Shown here piece after piece: positions 40,475 to 47,260 of a DNA stretch of 64,000 bases. This stretch comes from Actinotalea soli. GTDB lineage: Bacteria; Actinomycetota; Actinomycetes; Actinomycetales; Cellulomonadaceae. The DNA is taken from the NCBI RefSeq assembly GCF_017565425.1, contig NZ_JAGEMK010000006.1, positions 62,001 through 126,000 of the forward strand. The letters run 5' to 3'. The translations under genes and the position numbers were made by a program. A model generated the notes under the pieces. The model was given only the letters and a program-made list of their open reading frames with translations. It ran no database searches and was not told the DNA's origin. Position 1 is the first letter of the stretch. Every line of letters starts with the position of its first letter.

Positions 40475-41020
40475 ATGGGTACGCCGACGACGGATAGCGC
40501 GCCGGGACTCGAGCGTCGCATCCACCTCATCAGGGCCATCAATCTCGGACGAGGTTCGACGCTGCCGATGGCAGAGCTGCGGAGGATCGCCGAGAGCCTC
40601 GGAGCGCGCGACGTACGCACCTACATCGCCTCGGGCAACATGGTCTGCGACGCACCACCTGGTTTCGACCGAGCACTCGAGACACAGATCCAGCAGCACT
40701 TCGGGTTCTTTCGCGAGGTCATCTCCCGCTCGCACCCCGAGGTCGCCGCAGCGCTTCAGGCGCACCCGTTCGAGGTCGTCGAAGCGCGCTACTCCCACAT
40801 CACCTTCCTGATGCGAGCGCCGACCGCCGAGGCCGTCGCGAAGGCCCGCACCTACGAGACCGGTTCAGACAGGTGGGAGGTCATCGGATCAGAGCTCCAC
40901 ATCCGCTACGCAAACGGGGCAGGACGGCCGCAGATGAACGACGCCGCGATCGGTCGCGCGCTCGAGGTGTCGGGCACCACCCGGAACCTGAACACCGTGC
41001 GTCGGCTCCTCCACCTCTAA
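40475..41020 (+). CDS. DUF1697 protein
   Basis: A 181-residue DUF1697-family protein. Diagnostic segments are 'HLIRAINLGRGSTLPMAELRRI' (usually LLRGINVGG), 'LGARDVRTYIASGNMVCDAP' and 'IQQHFGFFREVISRSHPEVAAAL', then the C-terminal 'NDAAIGRALEVSGTTRNLNTVRRLLHL' (typical 'TxRNWxTVxkL'). These proteins are alpha/beta, cytosolic and of unknown function. GAGGCGG precedes the ATG. It lies 36 bases after the small membrane-protein gene and may form a unit with it. Confidence 0.9.
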   Translation: MGTPTTDSAPGLERRIHLIRAINLGRGSTLPMAELRRIAESLGARDVRTYIASGNMVCDAPPGFDRALETQIQQHFGFFREVISRSHPEVAAALQAHPFEVVEARYSHITFLMRAPTAEAVAKARTYETGSDRWEVIGSELHIRYANGAGRPQMNDAAIGRALEVSGTTRNLNTVRRLLHL

Positions 41021-41069
41021 AGCCCCTGTCGGTCCTGACACGCCCCGGACGCGGTGTGATGATGGATCG

Positions 41070-41801
41070 ATGGCGACCTACTCGGGTACGAAGGAGTTCG
41101 AGGGTGCGTCCTTCGTCAGGGCCAGCTTCAAGGGCGCGACCCTGCGGTTCTCCGACCTCACCGGCGTGACGATGCGCGGCGTCGACGTCGACGGGCTCGA
41201 CATCGACAGCCACGACCTCCTCTTCGGCAGCCTCGTCGTCAACGGGGTCGACGTGGTGCCCCTCGTGGAGGCCGAGCTCAACCGGCAGTTCCCGGGCCGT
41301 GAGCTGCAGAAGGCTCAGACGCCCGAAGGCCTGCGCGAGGGATGGGTCGCCGTGCAGTCCGCGTGGCAGACGACGGTGGCGGACACGCCGCTCGAGCTGG
41401 TGGACGCCCACGTCGAGGACGAGTGGTCCATGGCCCAGACCCTCCGGCACCTGATCCTCGCGACCGACGCCTGGCTCCGCGGCGGTGTCCTGCAGGTGGA
41501 GCAGCCGTTCCACGAGATCGGGCAGATCTTCACCGGGGCCGAGCAGATGGGCTTCGACATGTCGATCTTCCGCGTGGACCCACCGCCCTACGAGGAGATC
41601 CTCGCCGTACGCGCCGAGCGGCAGCAGCTGGTGACCGACGTCCTGGCGACCGTCACGCCGGAGCTGCTGGCGGAGGAACGCGACAACCCGTGGGGCGGTG
41701 GTGACTGGCACCCCACCGTCGGCGACTGCATCCGCGTGATCCTGGAGGAGGAGTGGGCGCACCTGCGCTACATCCGACGGGATCTCGCTCTCCTGCGTTG
41801 A
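41070..41801 (+). CDS. DinB-fold protein with N-terminal pentapeptide-like segment
   Basis: A 243-residue two-part protein. Residues 1-50 contain a right-handed pentapeptide-like coil: 'FEGASFVRASFKGATLRFSDLTGVTMRGVDVDGLDI' in A(D/S)LxG pattern. The rest is a DinB/YfiT-like four-helix bundle with metal-binding His in 'WSMAQTLRHLILATDAWLRG' and 'EEWAHLRYIRRDL', as in thiol-S-transferase/MST-like superfamily members that use mycothiol or bacillithiol in actinobacteria. A GATGAT hexamer six bases upstream suggests leaderless expression. Role is probably a small-thiol-linked modification; the pentapeptide extension is unusual. Confidence 0.82.
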   Translation: MATYSGTKEFEGASFVRASFKGATLRFSDLTGVTMRGVDVDGLDIDSHDLLFGSLVVNGVDVVPLVEAELNRQFPGRELQKAQTPEGLREGWVAVQSAWQTTVADTPLELVDAHVEDEWSMAQTLRHLILATDAWLRGGVLQVEQPFHEIGQIFTGAEQMGFDMSIFRVDPPPYEEILAVRAERQQLVTDVLATVTPELLAEERDNPWGGGDWHPTVGDCIRVILEEEWAHLRYIRRDLALLR

Positions 41802-41895
41802 GGCAGGAGGCGCCAGCCAAGGCTCCCGGCCGCGGTGGTGCAGGTCGGGGCTGTAGGCACTCAAGGTCGGAGGCGCAGGCGCCGACAACAGCGGT

Positions 41896-42468
41896 GTGGT
41901 CGACACCCAAACCCATCCCCGCTGGTGGAGCCCACGAGGGATCGCTGACCTGCTCGAGATGCTCGTCGTCGGAGAACGACCCTCACATCGACGCCACGGT
42001 GCCCGCCCGCAGCGCGCTGCCCGCGCGGGGGTCCGGAAGGTCCGGATCGACGGCACCCGTGTGGTGTGGCGGTCGCGCATCGGCGTGCCAGGAGAGCTGC
42101 GCGTCGACGAGATCAGCCAGGTGCTGCTGGCGCATGTCGACTACGGCCGCAACGGGTTCTGGGGCCCACCGCTCCTCGCCTTCGTGCTCAGCCGGGATGG
42201 TGCCGTTCTCCTGCGGATCGTCGCGGGAGGCAGTCCGCGCGCCGCAGGACCAGAAGGCCGACGTCGACTCGAAGAGCTCTGGAGCGATGCCGGGATCCCC
42301 ACCGCCTGGGAGACCACCAGTCTGCTGGGACGCGCCAAGGACTACCGGCGCCGCTGGCCTGAGGCGTTCACGTTCGCCCATGCCTACCCGGTCGCCACCA
42401 CGGGGATGGCCCTAGCCGCCTGGATACTGCTGGCCGTGCCCGTCCTGGAGCGTGGCGCTGGCTCATGA
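41896..42468 (+). CDS. Hypothetical protein with C-terminal membrane helix
   Basis: A 190-residue protein from a GTG. A basic N-terminal region (residues 30-48) precedes 'GVRKVRIDGTRVVWRSRIGVPGELRVDEISQVLLAHV' in PH-like beta pattern, then 'FVLSRDGAVLLRIVAGG', 'RRRLEELWSDAGIPTAWETTS' and a final helix 'PVATTGMALAAWILLAVPV' as C-terminal anchor. The arrangement is that of actinobacterial PH-domain-like membrane-anchored proteins. No operon context; function unknown. Confidence 0.65.
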   Translation: MVDTQTHPRWWSPRGIADLLEMLVVGERPSHRRHGARPQRAARAGVRKVRIDGTRVVWRSRIGVPGELRVDEISQVLLAHVDYGRNGFWGPPLLAFVLSRDGAVLLRIVAGGSPRAAGPEGRRRLEELWSDAGIPTAWETTSLLGRAKDYRRRWPEAFTFAHAYPVATTGMALAAWILLAVPVLERGAGS

Positions 42469-42515
42469 CAGCAGCGACGAGTATCGAGGCCTCCCCCGAG
42501 GGACGCCGCGGAGCC

Positions 42516-43307
42516 TCAGGTCGTCGCCGTGAGGACCCCGCCGTCAGCTCGCATCGCCGCGCCGTTCGTCGCCGACGAGAGCGGGCTCGCGAGGTAGAGC
42601 GCGAGGTGGGCGATCTCAGCGGGTTCGATGAACCGCTGCAGCAGGGAGGTCTGGTTCCCGGCCACGATGGCAGCCTTCATCTCGTCCTCCGAGACCCCCT
42701 GCGCCCGTGAGATCTCGTTCACGGCCTGAGCCACCCCGTCGGAGTACGTCGGCCCACCAAGGATCGTGTTGACCGTCACCTCGGTGCCCCGGGTGAGCTT
42801 TGCCAGACCGTTGCTCAGGGCGAGCATCGCCGCCTTGCTCAGGCCGTAGTGGGCCATGTCGGCGGGGACGTTCACGCCTGACTCGCTGCCGACGAAGATG
42901 ATCCGCCCCCAGTTCTTGGCGAGCATCTGGTCGAGCACGTGCCGCGAGAGCCGGACGCCGCTCATGACGTTGACCTCGAAGTAGCGCTGCCAGTCCTCGT
43001 CAGAGATCTCCGCGAAGGGCTTGACCTCGAACAGGCCGACGTTGTTGACCAGGATGTCGAGGTCACCCAGCGCGTCCAGGAGGCCTCGCACCTGGGCTGG
43101 GTCCTCGAAGTCGGCGACCAGCCCCGTCACGACTGCGCCCGGGACGGCGGCGGTCAAGCGGTCCGTGGCAGCGCGGAGCCGGCCCTCGTCTCGCCCGTTG
43201 ATGATCACCGATGCTCCCTCGGCCAGGAGAGCCTCGGCGATCGCGTAGCCGATCCCTTGCGTCGAACCACTCACGAAGGCGGTCTTGCCCGACAGCTGCA
43301 GATCCAT
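42516..43307 (-). CDS. Short-chain dehydrogenase/reductase
   Basis: A 263-residue SDR. Cofactor motif 'GSTQGIGYAIAEALLA' (TGxxxGIG variant SGSTQGIG), 'VIINGRDEGRLRAA', 'LDILVNNVGLFE' (NNxG) and catalytic 'MAHYGLSKAAMLAL' (Tyr-x3-Lys), with Ser in 'IFVGSESGV'. Start at 43307 or at the in-frame ATG 43322. The divergent MarR gene, 142 bases away, has two 22-base palindromes between the genes, so this enzyme is the likely repressed target, possibly a detoxification reductase. Substrate unknown. Confidence 0.92.
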   Translation of the reverse strand: MDLQLSGKTAFVSGSTQGIGYAIAEALLAEGASVIINGRDEGRLRAATDRLTAAVPGAVVTGLVADFEDPAQVRGLLDALGDLDILVNNVGLFEVKPFAEISDEDWQRYFEVNVMSGVRLSRHVLDQMLAKNWGRIIFVGSESGVNVPADMAHYGLSKAAMLALSNGLAKLTRGTEVTVNTILGGPTYSDGVAQAVNEISRAQGVSEDEMKAAIVAGNQTSLLQRFIEPAEIAHLALYLASPLSSATNGAAMRADGGVLTATT

Positions 43308-43353
43308 CTCTCCCCGTCCCATCCGTCAGGAGACACCGCAGGCAGCGGCATCC

Positions 43354-43375
43354 TTCACTTGCTCAAGCAAGTGAA
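43354..43375. promoter_or_regulatory. MarR operator, site 1 (TTCACTTGCT/AGCAAGTGAA)
   Basis: A near-perfect 22-base palindrome with a two-base centre between the divergent SDR and MarR genes; its midpoint lies 33 bases (three helical turns) from a second imperfect site. Confidence 0.75.
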
Positions 43376-43386
43376 AGCTACGTGGC

Positions 43387-43408
43387 TTCACTTTCCCTGT
43401 CAAGTAAA
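43387..43408. promoter_or_regulatory. MarR operator, site 2 (imperfect copy)
   Basis: Imperfect copy of the same 22-base pattern (half-sites TTCACTT and AAGTAAA). Lies just upstream of the MarR promoter element, consistent with autorepression. Confidence 0.65.
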
Positions 43409-43436
43409 AGTTGCACCACCGGGGTGTCCGTGCACG

Positions 43437-43442
43437 TACTCT
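43437..43442 (+). promoter_or_regulatory. -10-like hexamer TACTCT for the MarR gene
   Basis: TACTCT ends six bases before the ATG at 43449. Confidence 0.45.
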
Positions 43443-43448
43443 GTCGTC

Positions 43449-43967
43449 ATGCCAGACCCGCACACCTCCGCAGGGCTCAGCGGTGAGGACCTCGAGACCT
43501 GGGCCGCCCTCGCCACGGTCCTGGAGTGGCTGCCGCCGGCGCTCGACGCCCAGCTGCAGCGCGACGCAGAGCTGACCCACTTCGAGTACGGGGTCCTGTT
43601 CGCGCTCGCGAACGCTCCGGACCACACGCTCCGCATGAGCGTCCTGGCCGGCTATGCGAACAGCTCGCTGTCTCGGCTGTCCCGAGCGACGTCGCGCCTC
43701 GAGTCGAAGGGGTGGGCGCGACGCACCCCCGACCCCACCGACGGCCGGTACACCCTGGCCGTCCTCACCGAGCAAGGGCAGCGCAAGGTCGGCGAGGCCA
43801 CCCCGGGGCACACACGCACGGTGCGTCGGCTCGTCCTCGACCGGCTGACCCGGGCTCAGGCGCGGCAGCTGCGTGAGATCAGTCGACGCATCACGCGGGC
43901 GATCAGCGACGAGGACGAGTGGCAGCCGCCCCCGCAGGCTCCCCGTCCCGACCAGACACGCGGATGA
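43449..43967 (+). CDS. MarR-family transcriptional regulator
   Basis: A 172-residue MarR protein. Winged helix with 'ELTHFEYGVLFALANAPDHTLRMSVLAGYANSSLSRLSRATSRLESKGWARRTPDPTDGR', in outline: the recognition helix 'NSSLSRLSRATSRLE', and wing 'DPTDGRYTLAVLTEQG' (D-x-R-D/G). The C-terminal helix is a dimerisation arm. The two 22-base palindromes upstream are its probable operators, so it should repress itself and the divergent SDR. Leaderless start. A Gln/Pro-rich tail follows the fold. Confidence 0.93.
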   Translation: MPDPHTSAGLSGEDLETWAALATVLEWLPPALDAQLQRDAELTHFEYGVLFALANAPDHTLRMSVLAGYANSSLSRLSRATSRLESKGWARRTPDPTDGRYTLAVLTEQGQRKVGEATPGHTRTVRRLVLDRLTRAQARQLREISRRITRAISDEDEWQPPPQAPRPDQTRG

Positions 43968-44004
43968 TGCGCGACGAGGCCTGACGCACCACGGTCGACG
44001 CCGG

Positions 44005-45048
44005 TCAGCCAGCCGGGAGGGGAGAACCGACCCGCGCAACCCCGGCCCCGGCGGTGCTCTCCCGCACCACGAGCTCGGGGGTGTACCGGACCCGTGCTGC
44101 GGGCACGTCCTGGGCGGCGGCCGGGTCCATCAGCAGCGTCGCCGCCGTCCTGCCGATCTCACGGCTCGGCTGCCGGATCGACGTCAGCGGGACGGCAGCG
44201 ACCGCGGCGAAGGCGATGTCGTCGTACCCGAGCATCCGCACGTCCTCGGGCACCCGCAGACCGGCCGCGAGGAAGGCCTGCATGATGCCGATGGCCTGCA
44301 TGTCGTTGGCCGCGAAGACGCCGTCGGGCCGCCGGGACGCGGGCAGGCGGAGGATCTCCTCCCCGGCGACGCGGCCGAGGTCGATGTCCATGCCGGGCCC
44401 CGAGTGCACCGTGAGCTCGACGCCCGCATGGTCTCCGACCGCCTCCTCGCACCCCTGGAGCCTCTCGGCGATCTGCGGGACGGCGAGCGGCCCGGCCACG
44501 AAGGTCACCCGTGTGCAGCCCGCCGCGACGAGGTGCTCGCCTCCGAGCCGACCGCCCGCGAGGTGGTCCCCCGAGACCGACGGCAGCACCCGCGTCGGGT
44601 CCTCCTGGTCGACGAGCACCACGGGGATGCCGCGGGCGTGCAGGCGCCGGAGGCGCTCGAGGTCCTGCGAGACGGGGGTGACGATGATCCCGGCGAAGCG
44701 GAACTGCTCGAACACGTCGAGGTACTTGTCCTGCGAGGTAGGCGACTCGTGGCTGCTGCCGACCATGACGGACAGGTCCCGCCCGACGGCGGCGAGCTCG
44801 GCCGCCGAGACGATCTCGCCGAAGAAGGGGTTCGCGGCGTTGAGGACGCTGATGCCGATGGTCGCGCTGCGCCCGCTGCGCAGCTGACGGGCCGGCATGT
44901 GCGGGACGTACTGGAGCTCGTCGATCGCGGCGCGAACCCGGTCGACCAACGGTGGGGTGACCTTCTCGGGTCGGTTGAGGACGTTCGAGACGGTCGCGAC
45001 GGAGACACCCGCGAGCGCCGCGACGTCACCGATCCGTGCCTTGCCCAC
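44005..45048 (-). CDS. LacI-family transcriptional regulator, orphan
   Basis: A 347-residue LacI-type regulator. HTH 'RIGDVAALAGVSVATVSNVLNRPEKVTP', hinge 'PHMPARQLRSGRSATIGISV' and core motifs 'NAANPFFGEIVSAAE', 'GVFAANDMQAIGIMQAFL' and 'MLGYDDIAFAAVAAVPLTSIRQP'. Start at GTG 45048 with AGAGGTGG upstream; the open frame extends to 45207 but that part is not coding-like. No sugar enzyme or transporter gene adjoins it, so its target is unknown. A 10-base palindrome TGGACGTCCA (45066-45075) in its leader may be an autoregulatory site. It differs from both the rhamnose regulator (51260) and the GH5-linked one. Confidence 0.9.
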   Translation of the reverse strand: MGKARIGDVAALAGVSVATVSNVLNRPEKVTPPLVDRVRAAIDELQYVPHMPARQLRSGRSATIGISVLNAANPFFGEIVSAAELAAVGRDLSVMVGSSHESPTSQDKYLDVFEQFRFAGIIVTPVSQDLERLRRLHARGIPVVLVDQEDPTRVLPSVSGDHLAGGRLGGEHLVAAGCTRVTFVAGPLAVPQIAERLQGCEEAVGDHAGVELTVHSGPGMDIDLGRVAGEEILRLPASRRPDGVFAANDMQAIGIMQAFLAAGLRVPEDVRMLGYDDIAFAAVAAVPLTSIRQPSREIGRTAATLLMDPAAAQDVPAARVRYTPELVVRESTAGAGVARVGSPLPAG

Positions 45049-45197
45049 ACGACCACCTCTCCTCTGGACGTCCACACCCTCTCGCGTGCGTGCACCCGGG
45101 CGCGAGGGGACGAGGGTCCCCTGCTCCTCCGGAGTCACCGGCGCCCCTCCGGCCCGCCCCGATGGCCGGAACCCCGACGACCAGGTAGACCCGTCCC

Positions 45198-45716
45198 ATG
45201 GGAACACTGATGAGATCCACCGTCCTCGGGCTGGCCGTCGGCGGCCGGTCCTCGCTCGGGGTGGCCGTCCCGGTGCTCGCCGCGACCCGCGGGCGCCGCG
45301 GTGTCGGCCCTGCGCTGCTGCGCGGGTCGGTGCGCCTCGCGGTGCTCGGGGAGCTGGTCGGGGACAAGATGCCGGGCATCCCGAGCCGCACCGACGCCCC
45401 GGTGCTCGGGGCCCGCGTCGCGAGCGGGGCCCTCGGAGGCCTCGGCCTCGCCCTGAGCGAGGGACGCTCGGCGGCCAAGGCCGTGCTCGCCTCGGTGGCC
45501 GGCGCGGCGGGGGCCTGGGCCGGCTCCTACGCGGGGGTCGAGTGGCGCCGGTGGGCGGCCGAGGAGGGACCTGAGTGGCTCCAGCCCGACCTGCGCGCAG
45601 GCCTGGTCGAGGACGCCGTCGTCCTGGCCACGGCGGCTCGGATCGTGGAGCGCACCCCGCCGCGACCCGTTCGCATCACGCCCCGCCACACCCGCCGCTC
45701 CCCGCACCGGCGCTGA
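45198..45716 (+). CDS. DUF4126-like hydrophobic protein
   Basis: A 172-residue glycine/alanine-rich membrane protein: 'LGLAVGGRSSLGVAVPVLAA', 'ARVASGALGGLGLALSEG', 'VAGAAGAWAGSYAGVEWRR' and a basic C-terminal tail (RPVRITPRHTRRSPHRR). The spacing of G-G-x-x-G motifs and the 'GDKMPGIPSRTDAPVLGARVASG' loop match the DUF4126 family of unknown function, found in many actinobacteria. A TAGACC element lies six bases before the ATG. It is divergent from the orphan LacI gene and converges on the rhamnulokinase gene. Confidence 0.8.
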   Translation: MGTLMRSTVLGLAVGGRSSLGVAVPVLAATRGRRGVGPALLRGSVRLAVLGELVGDKMPGIPSRTDAPVLGARVASGALGGLGLALSEGRSAAKAVLASVAGAAGAWAGSYAGVEWRRWAAEEGPEWLQPDLRAGLVEDAVVLATAARIVERTPPRPVRITPRHTRRSPHRR

Positions 45717-45742
45717 GCACCTGACTTCCAGGTCTTCGTCGA

Positions 45743-47251
45743 TCACGGAGCGGCGAGCCCGAGCCGGCGCTCGGCGGCGACCCACTGGGCGTCGTCGGGC
45801 ACGAGGCGTCCCGGGGTGTGACGGCGCAGCTCCTGACCTCGGGCGCCGACGGCGCGTAGCTCGGCGAGCCCACCGCTGAGCACCCCGACGGCGCGGGCCT
45901 GGACCAGCACGCTGCCCAGGGCCGCAGCCTCGACAGGGCCCGCGATCACGGGGAGTCCGGTCGCGTCGGCCGTGAGCTGGCAGAGCAGCTCGTTGCGCGC
46001 ACCGCCCCCGACCACGTGCACGACGCCGACGTCCTTCCCGGCCAGGGTCGTCGCCTCGCGCACGGCCCCGCGGTAGGCCAGGGCCAGGGAGTCGAGGATG
46101 CAGCGCACGGTCTCGGCCTGGGACTGCGGCGGGGTCTGGCCCGTGCGGGTCGCGGCGGCGGCGATCCGGGCGGGCATGTCCCCCGGCGGCAGGAACGCGG
46201 CGGCGTTCAGGTCCACGACGGTCGTCAGGGCGGGGACCTCAGCGGCGGCAGCCAGGAGGTCGGCGAGGTCCGCGGGCAGCCCGGCCTGGCTCCAGGTGCG
46301 GATGGACTCCTGCAGCACCCACAGGCCCATGACGTTGCGCAGGTACCGCACCGTGCCGTCGACGCCGAGCTCGTTGGTGAAGTTCGCGGCCCGGCTGGCC
46401 TCGGTGAGGACCGGCCGGTCGAGCTCGAGCCCGACCAGGGACCACGTCCCGCAGGAGACGTACGCGAAGTCCGGCTGCTCGGCCGGGACGCCGACCACGG
46501 CCGAGGCCGTGTCGTGGGAGCCGACCGCGACGACGGGCAGCTCCGCGTGGTGGCCGATCTCCTCGCGGACGGCAGGCAGCACGGGGCCGAGGGCCTCGCC
46601 CGGCTCACGCAGAGCGGGCAGCAGCCCGGGGTCGATGCCCAGACGCTCGGCGAGGTCGACGGTCCAGGTGCGGGTGGTCGCGTCGAGCAGACCCGTGGTC
46701 GAGGCGTTGGTGACCTCAGCCCCTCGGCTGCCGGTCAGCCAGTAGCCGAGCAGGTCGGGGATCAGCAGCAGCTGCCGGGCGGCGTCCAGCTGGGCACCAC
46801 CCTGCTCGGCGAGCAGCTGGAACACGGTGTTGAAGGGCTGCACCTGCAGACCGGTCCGCGCGTACAGCTCGGTCGCGGGCACGACGGCGAAGGCCCGCTC
46901 GGACATCCCGGCGGTGCGGCCGTCGCGGTAGTTGACGGGGTTGCCGAGGAGCACGCCGTCGGCGTCGAGCAGGCCGTAGTCCACGGCCCACGAGTCGATG
47001 CCGACCGCGTCGAGGCGCCCGGCCTCCCGGGTCGCGGCACGCAGCCCGTCGAGGATGCCGCGGTACAGGGCCAGGACGTCCCAGTGCAGCCGACGCTCCC
47101 CCACGGCCCCCGAGTAGAGCGCGACCGGGCCGTTGGGGAAGCGGTTGACCTCGTGCAGCTCGACGCGCTGCTCACCGGCCGCGCCGAGCACCCGCCCCAC
47201 GACCACCCGGCCGCTGGACGCCCCGAGGTCGACCGCCGCGAAGGTACCCAC
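45743..47251 (-). CDS. rhaB: L-rhamnulokinase
   Basis: A 502-residue FGGY carbohydrate kinase. N-terminal ATPase core 'FAAVDLGASSGRVVVGRV' with phosphate-1 loop, 'GIDSWAVDYGLLDADG', 'PVNYRDGRTAGM' and the later 'YVSCGTWSLVGLE' and 'VVGGGARNELLCQLTADATGLPVIAG' are typical of RhaB. It phosphorylates L-rhamnulose at C1 in the cytosol. GTG start; nine bases separate it from the upstream aldolase-dehydrogenase gene, which it follows in the rhaI-rhaD-rhaB operon. Length is normal for the family. Confidence 0.93.
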   Translation of the reverse strand: MGTFAAVDLGASSGRVVVGRVLGAAGEQRVELHEVNRFPNGPVALYSGAVGERRLHWDVLALYRGILDGLRAATREAGRLDAVGIDSWAVDYGLLDADGVLLGNPVNYRDGRTAGMSERAFAVVPATELYARTGLQVQPFNTVFQLLAEQGGAQLDAARQLLLIPDLLGYWLTGSRGAEVTNASTTGLLDATTRTWTVDLAERLGIDPGLLPALREPGEALGPVLPAVREEIGHHAELPVVAVGSHDTASAVVGVPAEQPDFAYVSCGTWSLVGLELDRPVLTEASRAANFTNELGVDGTVRYLRNVMGLWVLQESIRTWSQAGLPADLADLLAAAAEVPALTTVVDLNAAAFLPPGDMPARIAAAATRTGQTPPQSQAETVRCILDSLALAYRGAVREATTLAGKDVGVVHVVGGGARNELLCQLTADATGLPVIAGPVEAAALGSVLVQARAVGVLSGGLAELRAVGARGQELRRHTPGRLVPDDAQWVAAERRLGLAAP

Positions 47252-47260
47252 GCCGCCCGC

